In this document: in pieces, positions 7,734 through 16,843 of the stretch | Layout of the letters: every line of letters begins with the position of its first letter | Position numbering within the stretch: the first letter of the stretch is position 1 | DNA from: an uncultured Prevotella sp. | GTDB taxonomy: Bacteria > Bacteroidota > Bacteroidia > Bacteroidales > Bacteroidaceae | Length of the DNA stretch: 21,653 nucleotides | Assembly: GCA_900546345.1 (NCBI GenBank) | Contig: URCI01000054.1 | Span: forward strand, 1 to 21,653 | Direction: 5' to 3' | Program-made: the position numbers and the translations under genes | Notes under the pieces: model-generated | What the model saw: only the letters and a program-made list of their open reading frames with translations | What the model was told of the DNA's origin: nothing | The model's database searches: none

Positions 7734-7764
7734 GCACATTCAGTAACGATTTAAAAGTGAAAAA

Positions 7765-8616
7765 ATGGCAAATATTGATTTAACAACCAATGGTTGGGTC
7801 GATCTTATCTTTGAGGGAAGAAACCATGAATATGGAGCCTACAAGCTCCGTAAGGGTACTCCCAAGAGAAACATCTACTCAATCATTGTGATAGCAATCC
7901 TGGCCGCCCTTCTGGTTGGTGTATATGTGGCCAAGTCTGCATACGACAAGTATCAGGCTGCTCATGCCAAGAATGAGGCTGTTACTGAGCTCTCCGCTCT
8001 TAACCAGCCTAAGCAGAAAAAGGCTGAGGTAAAGCGTAAGGAAATCGTTGAACCCGAAAAGAAAGAGGTCGTCAAGGAAGTCAAGTCTTCTATCAAGTTC
8101 ACGGCACCTGTCATCAAGAAAGATAACGAGGTGAAGCCCGAGGAGGAGATGAAAACTCAGGCTGAGTTGATGCAGACCAATACGGCTATCGGTGCTCTCG
8201 ATGTGAAGGGTAACAGCGACAATGGTGAGATTCTGAAAGTCACACAGCGTGTGGCTGATGAGCCCGTCAAGCCTGCTGAGGAAAAGCCTGAAGTTGAGAA
8301 CAAGGTCTTCGAGGTGGTGGAGCAGATGCCTTCCTTCCCCGGTGGCGCTGGTGCACTGATGAAGTACCTTTCTGATAACATTAAGTATCCTGTCGTTGCA
8401 CAAGAGAATGGTGTTCAGGGTCGTGTCGTCGTTTCCTTCGTTGTTGAGCGCGATGGTTCTATCACCGACGTGAAAGTAGCGAAGTCTGTAGACCCCTCTC
8501 TTGACCGTGAAGCTATGCGTGTGGTTCGTTCCATGCCGCACTGGATTCCTGGTAAGCAGAATGGTTCTGCTGTTCGTGTGAAGTATAACGTACCTGTATC
8601 TTTCAGATTACAGTAA
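7765..8616 (+). CDS. tonB: TonB energy-transducing protein
   Basis: TonB spans the periplasm and passes ExbB/ExbD-derived force to outer-membrane transporters. The N-terminal segment EGRNHEYGAYKLRK (about residues 17-30) is typical of Bacteroidota TonB. A membrane anchor follows at about 37-57, then a Lys/Glu/Pro-rich spacer at about 60-185. The C-terminal TonB_C domain (about 193-283) carries YPVVAQENGVQGRVVVSFVV and the closing VPVSFRLQ. The 283-residue length is normal. The neighbouring exbB and exbD genes confirm the role, and the susC of this window is a likely type of client, though a genome may encode several TonB proteins. Confidence 0.94.
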   Translation: MANIDLTTNGWVDLIFEGRNHEYGAYKLRKGTPKRNIYSIIVIAILAALLVGVYVAKSAYDKYQAAHAKNEAVTELSALNQPKQKKAEVKRKEIVEPEKKEVVKEVKSSIKFTAPVIKKDNEVKPEEEMKTQAELMQTNTAIGALDVKGNSDNGEILKVTQRVADEPVKPAEEKPEVENKVFEVVEQMPSFPGGAGALMKYLSDNIKYPVVAQENGVQGRVVVSFVVERDGSITDVKVAKSVDPSLDREAMRVVRSMPHWIPGKQNGSAVRVKYNVPVSFRLQ

Positions 8617-8624
8617 TTGTTTAT

Positions 8625-9587
8625 ATGAAGAAAATAACATCTTACTTTTTTGTAGGATTAGCACTTTCTGTCTGTCTTTTCTCTGCTTGCGGTAACAGCA
8701 AGAAGGGAAAAGATGGCAGAACAGATACTTACTCATCAGGGACGATTAGTTTCGTCTCTGATGAGAGTTTTAGTCCCATTATTGAAGACGAGCGTTTCGT
8801 CTTCGAAAAAGATTATCCTCAGGCCAAGGTCAAGCCTATCTATACCAATGAGAGTGACGCGATCAATCGCGTGCTGAGTGGTAAAGCGTGGTTGGCTTTC
8901 ACGGCGCGCAATTTCACTCCGTCTGAGTTGAAGAGTCTGCAAGCAAAGAATTATCGTCCGGTGGCTATTAAGCTTGCCTATGATGCGCTTGCATTCATCT
9001 GTCATAAAGATTGCCGTGATACGTTGTTGTCTGTTCAGAATATTCGTGATATTATGAATGGCAAGGCAACGAAGTGGAGTGATATTTTTAAGGATGGTTC
9101 CCACCAGCCTATCACCGTTGTATTTGACAATGCCAAGTCGAGTACCGTTCATTATGTAGAAGATTCCATCCTCGGCGGTCATGCTATTCTCAACAAGAAT
9201 GTGGCAGCTGTGAAGAAGACTGCCGATGTGATTAAATATGTTGAGCAACACCGAGATGCTATTGGCATTATTGGTAATAACTGGCTCAATGATAAAGGCG
9301 ACAGCACCAATCTCACTTTCAACCGTAATATTCGTGTGATGAGTGTGAGTTTGATACATCCTGCAACTCCTACCAGCGGACGCAAACCCTATCAGTATTA
9401 TATTTATAGTGGTGAGTATCCCTTGGTTCGCACGATCTATGCCTTGCTCAATGATCCCCGTCAAGGCTTGCCGTGGGGATTTGCTCATTTTATTGAGGGT
9501 CCGAAAGGTCAGCGTATTGTCATGCGTGCCGGTTTACTACCGGTTCTTGGCGATATCAACGTTAGAGATGTTAATGTTAATCAATAG
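8625..9587 (+). CDS. PstS-like substrate-binding lipoprotein
   Basis: A predicted lipoprotein: the signal peptide ends at LFSAC with Cys22 as the lipidation site. The remainder is a PBP-like domain resembling PstS, the phosphate-binding component of ABC transporters (SGTISFVSDESFSPIIEDE, ESDAINRVLSGKAWLAFTAR, NIRDIMNGKATKWSDIF, then a PWGFAHFIEGPKGQRIV end). No transporter permease or ATPase is nearby. It starts 8 bases after tonB, so it belongs to the operon. The loop that normally offers Ser/Thr/Gly contacts to phosphate here reads DNAKSSTVHY rather than a GSGT-type motif, so ligand binding is uncertain. It may be a periplasmic sensor or envelope protein rather than a transport component; family membership is clear, function is not. 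Confidence 0.82.
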   Translation: MKKITSYFFVGLALSVCLFSACGNSKKGKDGRTDTYSSGTISFVSDESFSPIIEDERFVFEKDYPQAKVKPIYTNESDAINRVLSGKAWLAFTARNFTPSELKSLQAKNYRPVAIKLAYDALAFICHKDCRDTLLSVQNIRDIMNGKATKWSDIFKDGSHQPITVVFDNAKSSTVHYVEDSILGGHAILNKNVAAVKKTADVIKYVEQHRDAIGIIGNNWLNDKGDSTNLTFNRNIRVMSVSLIHPATPTSGRKPYQYYIYSGEYPLVRTIYALLNDPRQGLPWGFAHFIEGPKGQRIVMRAGLLPVLGDINVRDVNVNQ

Positions 9588-9665
9588 CAGAAACATTTTG
9601 TTTTCAGGTTCGTCTTTGATAAAAGTATTCATAAAACATGTAGAACTCATTAAACCATTAGAATT

Positions 9666-11120
9666 ATGAAGGCTTATAAATATTTATTGATTGGTGCGCT
9701 GATGTTCGGTTCATCAGTGGCTACTTTCGCTCAGGACGACAACAAAGCAGTCATTGAGCAGGGTACCAAGGTCATTTTGGCCAAAGGTGCCGATTATAAG
9801 GATCAGGTGAAACAACTCTACAAGGAGAACAAGAAAAATCCTGAGGTCCTTGTAGCTTTAGGTAAAGTTTTCCTTGCCCAGAAGGATACAGCGAATGCAG
9901 AGGCTTTTGCTAATTATGCATTGGCACGTAATTCTAAGTATGCCAAGGCATTCTTGCTTAAGGGTGATATAGCTGTTACAAAGGACGATGCAGGTGCTGC
10001 TGCAGAGAACTATCAGCAGGCTAAGTATTTCGACCCTAAAGACCCTGAAGGATATTATAAGTATGCGATGATTCTTCGTGGTCGTAGTCCCGAGGATGCA
10101 GTTGCTAATCTTGAGGATCTTCGCAAGCAGCGTCCCGACTATCCTGTCGATGCTTTGGCTGGTCGTATCTACTATTTCTCTTCGATTCCTAACCATTTCC
10201 AAAAGGCAGAGTCTTATTTCAATAAGGTTCAGAACATCGCTTCTATGGAGGATGAGGACATCACACGCTATGCCATGACAGAATTCCTGCTTGGTAACTC
10301 TCAGAAGAGTATTGATGTAGCAAAAGCTGGCCTTTCCAAGGATCCACGCCGTGCTGGTTGGAACCGTTTGGTTTTCTGGAATTATACCAACCTCAACGAT
10401 TCTCAGAATGCTTTGGATTATGCTGATCGCCTGTTCAACAAGAGCGACAGTGCACATATCACAGCTGATGACTATGGCTATTATGGTAAGGCACTCGATT
10501 TGGCTAAGCGCTACGACGAGGCTATCAATGCCTACAACAAGGCTATCGAGGATTTAGCTGTAGACAGCAACGCCATTGCTTCTAAGTCTGTGCTCTTGAA
10601 GAACCTCTCTGATGTCTACAAAGAGAAGGGTGACTTCAATAATTCTGTAGCTTATCTGGAGAAGTCTATCGACGCTAAGGATAAGCCGACGATGGACGAC
10701 TATGATAGCATGGCAGGTCTCTACACCGACTATGCTTCTAAGAAGGCTGCTGCCGGTGACAAGGCTGCTGCTAACGCCGCTTTCAAGAAGGCTGACGAGG
10801 TCTATGGTAAGATCATGGAGCTCTTCCCCAATTACAAGAACTACTGCAACTACATGCGCGGTCAGATCAATGCCAACCTCGATCCCGACAGCAAGGCAGG
10901 TCTTGCCAAGCCTTACTACGAGGCTCTTTCTTCAAGTCTTGAGGAGAAATCCGATTTGAGTAGCAGTGAGAAGGCAATGCTCAAGCAGGCTTATCTCTAT
11001 ATGCTGGTCTATGACTACAACGTCAAGAAGAATACAGCTGGTGCTAAGATGTGGGCAAAGAAGCTCCTCGTTATTGATCCTGAGAACGAGACTGCTAAGC
11101 AGGTTGCTGCACTTAAGTAA
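9666..11120 (+). CDS. Secreted tetratricopeptide-repeat protein
   Basis: A signal peptide (about residues 1-22, cleavage near ATFAQ) is followed by TPR-like helical repeats over most of the 484 residues. Examples are VLVALGKVFLAQKDTANAEAFANYAL near 60, DYGYYGKALDLAKRYDEAINAYNKAI near 270 and NLSDVYKEKGDFNNSVAYLEKSI near 310, and the end MWAKKLLVIDPENETAKQV is a partial repeat. Such domains bind other proteins; no enzyme motif is seen. It lies 78 bases behind the PstS-like gene and ends at the operon's strong terminator, so it is the last member of the TonB operon. It may be a periplasmic partner or assembly factor of the TonB complex; that is inferred from position only. Confidence 0.85.
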   Translation: MKAYKYLLIGALMFGSSVATFAQDDNKAVIEQGTKVILAKGADYKDQVKQLYKENKKNPEVLVALGKVFLAQKDTANAEAFANYALARNSKYAKAFLLKGDIAVTKDDAGAAAENYQQAKYFDPKDPEGYYKYAMILRGRSPEDAVANLEDLRKQRPDYPVDALAGRIYYFSSIPNHFQKAESYFNKVQNIASMEDEDITRYAMTEFLLGNSQKSIDVAKAGLSKDPRRAGWNRLVFWNYTNLNDSQNALDYADRLFNKSDSAHITADDYGYYGKALDLAKRYDEAINAYNKAIEDLAVDSNAIASKSVLLKNLSDVYKEKGDFNNSVAYLEKSIDAKDKPTMDDYDSMAGLYTDYASKKAAAGDKAAANAAFKKADEVYGKIMELFPNYKNYCNYMRGQINANLDPDSKAGLAKPYYEALSSSLEEKSDLSSSEKAMLKQAYLYMLVYDYNVKKNTAGAKMWAKKLLVIDPENETAKQVAALK

Positions 11121-11150
11121 TTGCATTATTAATTCCATTCATTCAATATG

Positions 11151-11181
11151 GGCTCCACTGTTTCGTGGAGCCTTTTTTTTT
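11151..11181 (+). terminator. Rho-independent terminator of the TonB operon
   Basis: GGCTCCAC (11151-11158) pairs perfectly with GTGGAGCC (11165-11172) around a 6-base loop and is followed by nine Ts (11173-11181). It lies 30 bases after the TPR gene's stop codon. Confidence 0.95.
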
Positions 11182-11205
11182 AGTAGAGCCCTACCCAGCC
11201 CCTCC

Positions 11206-11291
11206 AGCCCTTCCCTAACCCCAGCCCTTCCCTAACCCTCCCCAAGGGGAGGGAAGAGCCCTTTCCTAACCCTCCCCAGGGGGAGGGAATG
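11206..11291. repeat. Tandem C-rich palindromic repeats
   Basis: A unit beginning AGCCCTTCCCTAACC occurs three times in a row: a short copy at 11206-11222, then full copies at 11223-11256 and 11257-11291. Each full copy contains CCCTCCCC/GGGGAGGG around two bases (11236-11253 and 11270-11287), so each can form a hairpin. The same palindrome type appears after the first GH43 gene at 20632-20652. It looks like a dispersed intergenic repeat family; no gene is present. Confidence 0.8.
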
Positions 11292-11320
11292 ACAATACCA
11301 TTACATTGATGCGTTGAGGC

Positions 11321-11447
11321 GTAGGGGCGGCCCTCCGTGGCCGCCCTAACCCCGCAGAACATATATTAAAGTCGCTGTTTGTACCACGAGACATATATTG
11401 GTATTACCGCCGAGCGTGTTAGGGCGGCCACGGTGGGCCGCCCCTAT
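11321..11447. repeat. Inverted pair of GC-rich hairpin repeats
   Basis: Two 30-base arms, 11321-11350 and 11418-11447, are reverse complements at 28 of 30 positions. Each arm is itself a hairpin built on GGGCGGCC/GGCCGCCC. The 67-base spacer carries ACATATATT twice (11359-11367 and 11391-11399). This layout resembles a REP-type doublet or a miniature element moved in trans; no transposase is in the window. Confidence 0.8.
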
Positions 11448-11548
11448 GATGTCACCATTGGTTTTCCTTTTCTACCTTTACTATCGGGTAACTATTCAAT
11501 GCTCATCTATACTGATTATCACTTTTTTTATTCATTGTCAACTTGTTG

Positions 11549-11697
11549 AGTTCTGTTTTGCAGAACTATAACTGTTCTCCTTTTAGGTGGACAAATCAAT
11601 CGTCGTTTGAAGTGGATATTTGCCGTATTTTGATCTCTAAAGCCTATTATTTACACCAAAAAGCAGTTTGTCCAACTTATTTAGCGTTTTGTCCACC
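11549..11697 (+). promoter_or_regulatory. Putative operator boxes upstream of susC
   Basis: TTTGTCCA occurs at 11667-11674 and 11688-11695, exactly 21 bases (about two helical turns) apart. It recurs inverted in GGTGGACAAA at 11586-11595, the perfect reverse complement of TTTGTCCACC at 11688-11697. Further upstream, AGTTCTG (11549-11555) pairs with CAGAACT (11561-11567). The proximal box occupies the place where the -33 element should be. This fits binding of an activator such as a hybrid two-component regulator, but none is encoded in the window. Confidence 0.55.
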
Positions 11698-11717
11698 GTA
11701 TTTTCTTACACTTTTCT

Positions 11718-11725
11718 TAATTTTG
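11718..11725 (+). promoter_or_regulatory. -7 promoter element of the susC operon
   Basis: TAATTTTG matches TAnnTTTG exactly. No TTTG lies 17-23 bases upstream; the nearest, at 11688-11691, is 26 bases away. The promoter is probably weak without an activator. Transcription would start near 11732, leaving about 38 bases of leader. Confidence 0.6.
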
Positions 11726-11769
11726 GCATCAGAAACGTAAACATCAATAACAACCTAATTATTACTACA

Positions 11770-14700
11770 ATGAAGAAACAACTCTTCTCAGTGATGCTAT
11801 GCCTGGGAGCGATGGGTGGTTTGTCCACCTTCCCAATGCCGTTACAGGCTGCCGTGTCACAATCACAGACGATTAAGGTGAAAGGCCAGATCGTAGACGA
11901 TCAGGGTGAACCGCTTACTGGAGCTACCATTAAGATTAAAGGTGGACAGGGTGGTACTGTGACTGATCTCGATGGTAATTTCAATCTTGACGCTCCTGCC
12001 AATGCTACGCTCGTGGTAAGTTATGTAGGCTATAAAGACCGCGAGATTGCTGTGCGTGGACGCGCTATTATTGATCCTATTACTCTTTCCTCTGACAGTC
12101 GTGTCCTTGACCAGGTTGTCGTTGTCGGTTATGGTACTCAGAAGAAGGCCGACTTGACCGGTTCTGTTGCCGTAGTCAATGCCGACCAATTAAAGAAGGT
12201 ATCCAACTCCAACATTTCCACCATGCTTGAGGGTAAGGTTCCTGGTGTTCAGATCACGACCGATGGTCAGCCGGGTGCCGATCCGAGTGTGCGTATCCGC
12301 GGTATCGGATCTTTCGGTAGTACCGCTCCGCTTTATGTTATAGATGGTGTGCCGATGGGCACCACAATCCGCGACTTCTCACCGAACGACATCGCCACAA
12401 TTCAGGTGCTCAAGGATGCTGCCGCCGGAGCTATCTACGGATCACGCGCTGCTAATGGTGTGATCATTATCACTACCAAAAATGGTCAGAAAGACCAACC
12501 GCTGAAGGTAGACTATAGTGGTTACTTCGGTGTGGACAACATCTCTAAGGGTGTCTACGATGTGATGAATGCTGACCAATACAGTCAGTACCTCCGTCAG
12601 GCTTGTACTAACTCTGGTACACCTATTCCTGGTGGTTACAGCCTTGGTGAGGATGGCAAGTATCACTTCATGGATAATACCAACACTGACTGGTTCGACG
12701 AGGTCTTCAAGACCGGTATTCGTCAGAACCACAACGTTAACCTCAGTGGGGGTGGCGCTCACAATACCTATAACATAGGCCTCGACTTCTTCCAGCAGAA
12801 GGGTACGATAGAAGGTGCCGGTCCTAACTATAAGCGTTATACGGCTCGTGTGAACAATACCATGGATACCAAGTTCATCAAGTTCCGCACAGGCATCGTC
12901 TATTCTCATTCCGATCAGGACAATATGGCCCTCTCCAATGCTTCGGAGTATGTGCAAGGACTTTATGGTGACGTGACCAACGTGCTTCGTGGTACACTGC
13001 TCATGCAGCCGACCATCAAGGCATACGATCCCTCCACATGGGTGCTCGACGACAAGGTCGGTGCGGCTAGCGACTATAAATATGATGCCTATGGCTATGG
13101 TGTGTACTACGATACCATTCATGGTGATATTTCTGCATCCAACCCATTGCTCGTCAACAACATGTTGACGCGTAATACCCTTGTAGACCGATTCGTAGGT
13201 ACAGGTTCTGCCGATGTGGATCTGTTCAAGATGGTGGGTATCAATTCGAAAAACCATCATCTCAACTATAAGATCAACTTGTCTTACAGTAAGACTCACG
13301 CCACTGATAAGACTTGGATCCCGGCCTGGATTCAGAGTAACCGTGTCTACTTGGCCAAGTCCAATGAGCGACTCACCAAGGGTTCTCGAGACTATTCTGA
13401 TGCGCTGATTGAGAATACTTTGACATATGATGGTCACATCGGCAAGCACAACATCAACCTCGTTGTCGGTCAGACCTATGAAGAGGAGCACACCAACACG
13501 CTGACAGGCTGGGCAACGGACCTCTCTGAGCCTTACTACCTCCAACTTCAGAATGGTACAAAGCGTGATGCCAACTCCTACGAGTACAAGCATACCATCG
13601 CCTCCTACATCGGCCGTCTGAACTACAACTACGCTGAGAAGTACCTCCTCTCGGCCACTGTCCGTCGTGACGGCAGCTCACGTCTGTCGAAGAACATCCG
13701 TTGGGGTACCTTCCCCTCTGTCTCCGCCGGCTGGCGTTTCGACAAGGAGAGCTTCTTCCCCTTCAGCCACGACCTCTTCAACCTCTTCAAGATTCGTGCC
13801 AGCTATGGTGAGCTCGGTAACGAGAACATCGGTGAGTACCAGTACATGGCCACCATGCAGCGCAACAACATGAGCTACAGCTTCGGCAACAGTCCCGTCT
13901 ACGGTTCAGCTATCTCCACCTTCGTCAACGAGAATATCGCTTGGGAGAAGAAGAAGTCGACAAACATCGGTCTCGACCTCGCCATGTTCAACAATCGTTT
14001 GGAGTTCACGGCCGAGTGGTATAAGAACCGTTCCGAGGACCTGCTCTATAGTGTCCCAGTCCCCGAGTCTGCTGGTGTCTCAAATGGTACTGTAACGATG
14101 AATGCCGCTACCATGGACAACAGTGGCTTTGAGTTCAGTGCTACCTACCGCAATCGTGACCATCAGCTGAAATATGAGCTCGGCGCAAATTTCTCCACAC
14201 TGCGCAACCGTGTGAAAAAACTTGGCTTCACCTCTGCCTCTTACATTACAGGCTCCTATATCACCGAGGTGGGTAAGGAGATTGGTAAGTTCTACGGCTG
14301 GAAGTATGCCGGCATCATCCGCACCCAGGCACAGCTCGATGAGCTCAACGCCAAGGCAGCAGAAGCCGGAAAGACAGCATATCAGAATGGTGCCAACGTC
14401 GGTGACTGCTACTATGAGGATGTAAATGGTGACGGTACGATTGATGATAATGATCGCGTGGTATTGGGCAGTGGCCTTCCAAAGGTTAATTTTGGTTTCA
14501 ACGCTCGCTTGGAGTACAAGAACTTCGACCTGAACATCTCTACCTACGGCGCACTAAACTACCACGTCAGTGACGACATCTACAACAGTTTGAACTCCTG
14601 CTACGCCTATGGTAACAAGGATGTGGCCATGCTCGACGCCAATCGTTTGTCCGAAGACGGCAAGACTTACCTGAGCAACGTGCCACGTACCTATGCCGCT

Positions 14701-14988
14701 AACAACGCCACACTGCCTTGGAACGACCTGTTCAGCTCGCGCAAGATTCAGAACGCTGCCTACTGGAAGATAGCCAACGTTGAACTTGGCTACAACATGC
14801 CTGACAAGTGGTTTGGTGGATATGTAAACAGCGTACGCGTTTATGTCTCAGCACAGAACCTATACACCTTCACGGGTTACCACGGCTACAACGTCGACTA
14901 TGCTGGCGGCACGTTCACACCTGGTTACAACTTCTGTTCGTTCCCAACACCGCGTACATTCATGTGCGGTCTTCACTTCAGCTTCTGA
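11770..14988 (+). CDS. SusC/RagA-family TonB-dependent outer-membrane transporter
   Basis: An outer-membrane beta-barrel that imports glycan oligosaccharides with TonB energy. I chose the ATG at 11770 (MKKQLFSVML...) because it opens a signal peptide of about 28 residues; an in-frame ATG at 11668 lies upstream of the predicted transcription start. Mature order: a carboxypeptidase-regulatory-like domain (about 36-107; VKGQIVDDQGEPLTGATIKIKG), a TonB-box-like segment VLDQVVVVGYG (about 112-122), the plug (about 125-240; LEGKVPGVQI, RIRGIGSFG, YVIDGVPMG, SRAANGVIIITTK), and a long barrel closing in FMCGLHFSF. The 1072-residue length is typical. The susD gene 67 bases behind makes a standard glycan-uptake pair; the GH43 genes downstream suggest arabinan oligosaccharides. 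Confidence 0.95.
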   Translation: MKKQLFSVMLCLGAMGGLSTFPMPLQAAVSQSQTIKVKGQIVDDQGEPLTGATIKIKGGQGGTVTDLDGNFNLDAPANATLVVSYVGYKDREIAVRGRAIIDPITLSSDSRVLDQVVVVGYGTQKKADLTGSVAVVNADQLKKVSNSNISTMLEGKVPGVQITTDGQPGADPSVRIRGIGSFGSTAPLYVIDGVPMGTTIRDFSPNDIATIQVLKDAAAGAIYGSRAANGVIIITTKNGQKDQPLKVDYSGYFGVDNISKGVYDVMNADQYSQYLRQACTNSGTPIPGGYSLGEDGKYHFMDNTNTDWFDEVFKTGIRQNHNVNLSGGGAHNTYNIGLDFFQQKGTIEGAGPNYKRYTARVNNTMDTKFIKFRTGIVYSHSDQDNMALSNASEYVQGLYGDVTNVLRGTLLMQPTIKAYDPSTWVLDDKVGAASDYKYDAYGYGVYYDTIHGDISASNPLLVNNMLTRNTLVDRFVGTGSADVDLFKMVGINSKNHHLNYKINLSYSKTHATDKTWIPAWIQSNRVYLAKSNERLTKGSRDYSDALIENTLTYDGHIGKHNINLVVGQTYEEEHTNTLTGWATDLSEPYYLQLQNGTKRDANSYEYKHTIASYIGRLNYNYAEKYLLSATVRRDGSSRLSKNIRWGTFPSVSAGWRFDKESFFPFSHDLFNLFKIRASYGELGNENIGEYQYMATMQRNNMSYSFGNSPVYGSAISTFVNENIAWEKKKSTNIGLDLAMFNNRLEFTAEWYKNRSEDLLYSVPVPESAGVSNGTVTMNAATMDNSGFEFSATYRNRDHQLKYELGANFSTLRNRVKKLGFTSASYITGSYITEVGKEIGKFYGWKYAGIIRTQAQLDELNAKAAEAGKTAYQNGANVGDCYYEDVNGDGTIDDNDRVVLGSGLPKVNFGFNARLEYKNFDLNISTYGALNYHVSDDIYNSLNSCYAYGNKDVAMLDANRLSEDGKTYLSNVPRTYAANNATLPWNDLFSSRKIQNAAYWKIANVELGYNMPDKWFGGYVNSVRVYVSAQNLYTFTGYHGYNVDYAGGTFTPGYNFCSFPTPRTFMCGLHFSF

Positions 14989-15055
14989 TGCGTTAGGACG
15001 ATGACAGACAGCTAACATCTTTTACACCATATTAATATATAACAGAACAATCATT

Positions 15056-16813
15056 ATGAAACTATATCAGATATCCCTTGCACTGCTCCTCAGTCTAGGA
15101 CTTACTGTATCCTGCGACAGCAAGCTTGACTTGGAGAACCCCAATGAGCAGACCTCTGGGACTTTCGGCTTCAACGCAAATGACTTGGAAGAATCCGTCA
15201 TTGCCGCTTACAACCATACTCGTATGGGTGGCTCTTATGGACGTGTCAGCTATACCTTCGACCTTACCCGTGGTGATGAGGTTTGGAACTCTTCTCAGGT
15301 TTGGTACTTGCCCTTTGATGACTACAATGATCCTGTCACCGATGATATCGGCAAAGGTCCTTACATGGATTGGTATTACACCGTCAATGTATGTAATTTC
15401 GGCCTTTCCCGATGTGGCGATGACGACAGCAAGCTATCGCAGAAGATGAAGTATATCAAAGGTCAACTGCTCTTCCTTCGTGGGCTGGCCTACTACAACT
15501 TGTCAGGCTATTATCAGAATCCACCTCTGATAACAGACTACAGCTCGTATTCGACGCTCACCGGCCTTTACGCTGTCAACTCAACCTATGATGAGGTATG
15601 GGATCAGATAGAGAAAGACTTCAGTGAGGCCATGACCCTTTTGCCTTCGCGTGACAAGGGTGGCGAGTGGGCCAAAGGCCGTATCACCTGCGGTGCCGCC
15701 GCTGGGTTCTATGCCCGTGCTCTGATGATGCGCCATAAATACAGCGAGGCCCTCGTCGTGCTCAAGGACATCATCAACAAGAAGTACGGCACCTATAAGC
15801 TCATGGCTAACTACGGCGACAACTTCCGCGAGGGGCCTGAATACGAGAATAACGCAGAGAGCCTCTATGAAGTGCAATTCCTCGACTATGGCTCGCAGGG
15901 TACCGACGACGAGTGGACACCTGTCAACACAAGCAAGAACGCCACGCAGGGGCAGTCTGTAGAGAGCAACTTTGCACCCGGTGATTTTGGAGGCTGGGCT
16001 GACTTGAGCGCCTCGCCATGGCTCTACCAGCTGTTCAAAGAGGAGCGCACCACTGACGGACACCTCGACCCGCGTCTCTACTGGACGATTGGGACTTATG
16101 AGGCTGATTGGGACAACAACAAGCAGACACTTGGGAACGTGTGCTATACAAAGAAAATTTCGGCGACCGACACCATCGTGACCAACAATAATAATGGTGG
16201 TCTGCCCATCGCTAAGTTTACCAATATGCGTACAGGTCTCTATAACAGTGTCACCACAGGATTGCGCTGCGGCATCAACCTGCGCCTGATGCGCTACTCC
16301 GACGTGCTGCTGCGTGCCGCCGAGTGCGAGAACGAGGTCAACGGACCTACCCAGCAGGCTATCGACTGGATCAACCAGGTGCGTGAGCGCGCCGGACTGG
16401 CCGACCTGAAGCTTGCCGATTTCCCCACCAAGGACAAGCTCTTCGAGCAGATTGCCAACGTCGAGCGCCCGAAAGAGTTCGGTTGTGAGTATGGACGTGG
16501 CATGGACCTCATCCGTTGGGGCTTCTTCTATAGTGCAGACCGTCAGCAGCAACTCAAGGAGCATGAGACGTTCCGCCGTTCGAAGCATCGCGTCACCGAG
16601 CCTGTCAGCTATTCCGATGTTGGCAAAGACCCAGAGCTGAAATGCTCGTTCGATACTTATGTACCCGGTCATGAGTTCATCCCATTCTGCCAGATTCTGA
16701 CGAATGAAAACCCGGCATTGAAAGGTAACTCGGCCAACAACAGCGAGAGCAACCTGGGGTACTTCGAGAAGAACGGATGGACCATCCATCCCGTCGTCGA
16801 CCTCAGCAAATAA
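15056..16813 (+). CDS. RagB/SusD-family nutrient-binding lipoprotein
   Basis: A surface lipoprotein that caps the SusC barrel and binds the glycan. The signal peptide ends in LTVSC with Cys20 as lipid attachment site, followed by DSKLDLENPNEQTSGTF, the usual start of SusD-like proteins. The N-terminal helical region includes GQLLFLRGLAYYNLSGYY and YDEVWDQIEKDFSEAMTLLP (about residues 137-200), typical of the TPR-like scaffold. The C-terminal part has LMRYSDVLLRAAECENEV and RPKEFGCEYGRGMDLIRWG, the family's conserved segment. The 585 residues fall within the normal range. Specificity cannot be read from sequence; the neighbouring GH43 genes suggest arabinan. Confidence 0.95.
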   Translation: MKLYQISLALLLSLGLTVSCDSKLDLENPNEQTSGTFGFNANDLEESVIAAYNHTRMGGSYGRVSYTFDLTRGDEVWNSSQVWYLPFDDYNDPVTDDIGKGPYMDWYYTVNVCNFGLSRCGDDDSKLSQKMKYIKGQLLFLRGLAYYNLSGYYQNPPLITDYSSYSTLTGLYAVNSTYDEVWDQIEKDFSEAMTLLPSRDKGGEWAKGRITCGAAAGFYARALMMRHKYSEALVVLKDIINKKYGTYKLMANYGDNFREGPEYENNAESLYEVQFLDYGSQGTDDEWTPVNTSKNATQGQSVESNFAPGDFGGWADLSASPWLYQLFKEERTTDGHLDPRLYWTIGTYEADWDNNKQTLGNVCYTKKISATDTIVTNNNNGGLPIAKFTNMRTGLYNSVTTGLRCGINLRLMRYSDVLLRAAECENEVNGPTQQAIDWINQVRERAGLADLKLADFPTKDKLFEQIANVERPKEFGCEYGRGMDLIRWGFFYSADRQQQLKEHETFRRSKHRVTEPVSYSDVGKDPELKCSFDTYVPGHEFIPFCQILTNENPALKGNSANNSESNLGYFEKNGWTIHPVVDLSK

Positions 16814-16843
16814 ACATTCATCCAATAACAAGACTCTATCAAT

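Noticed and set aside
11206..11291. Tandem repeats considered as a CRISPR array
   Set aside because: Units are directly adjacent without unique spacers and there are no cas genes.
11180..11362. A small minus-strand frame rich in Gly, Arg, Leu and Pro
   Set aside because: It is the translation of the C-rich palindromic repeats, a common false gene in such genomes.
11668..11769. Upstream ATG start adding 34 residues to SusC
   Set aside because: It would begin upstream of the predicted transcription start and bury the signal peptide that starts at 11770.
12442..13593. A 383-codon minus-strand frame inside susC
   Set aside because: It is antisense to conserved SusC sequence and has no recognisable domain.
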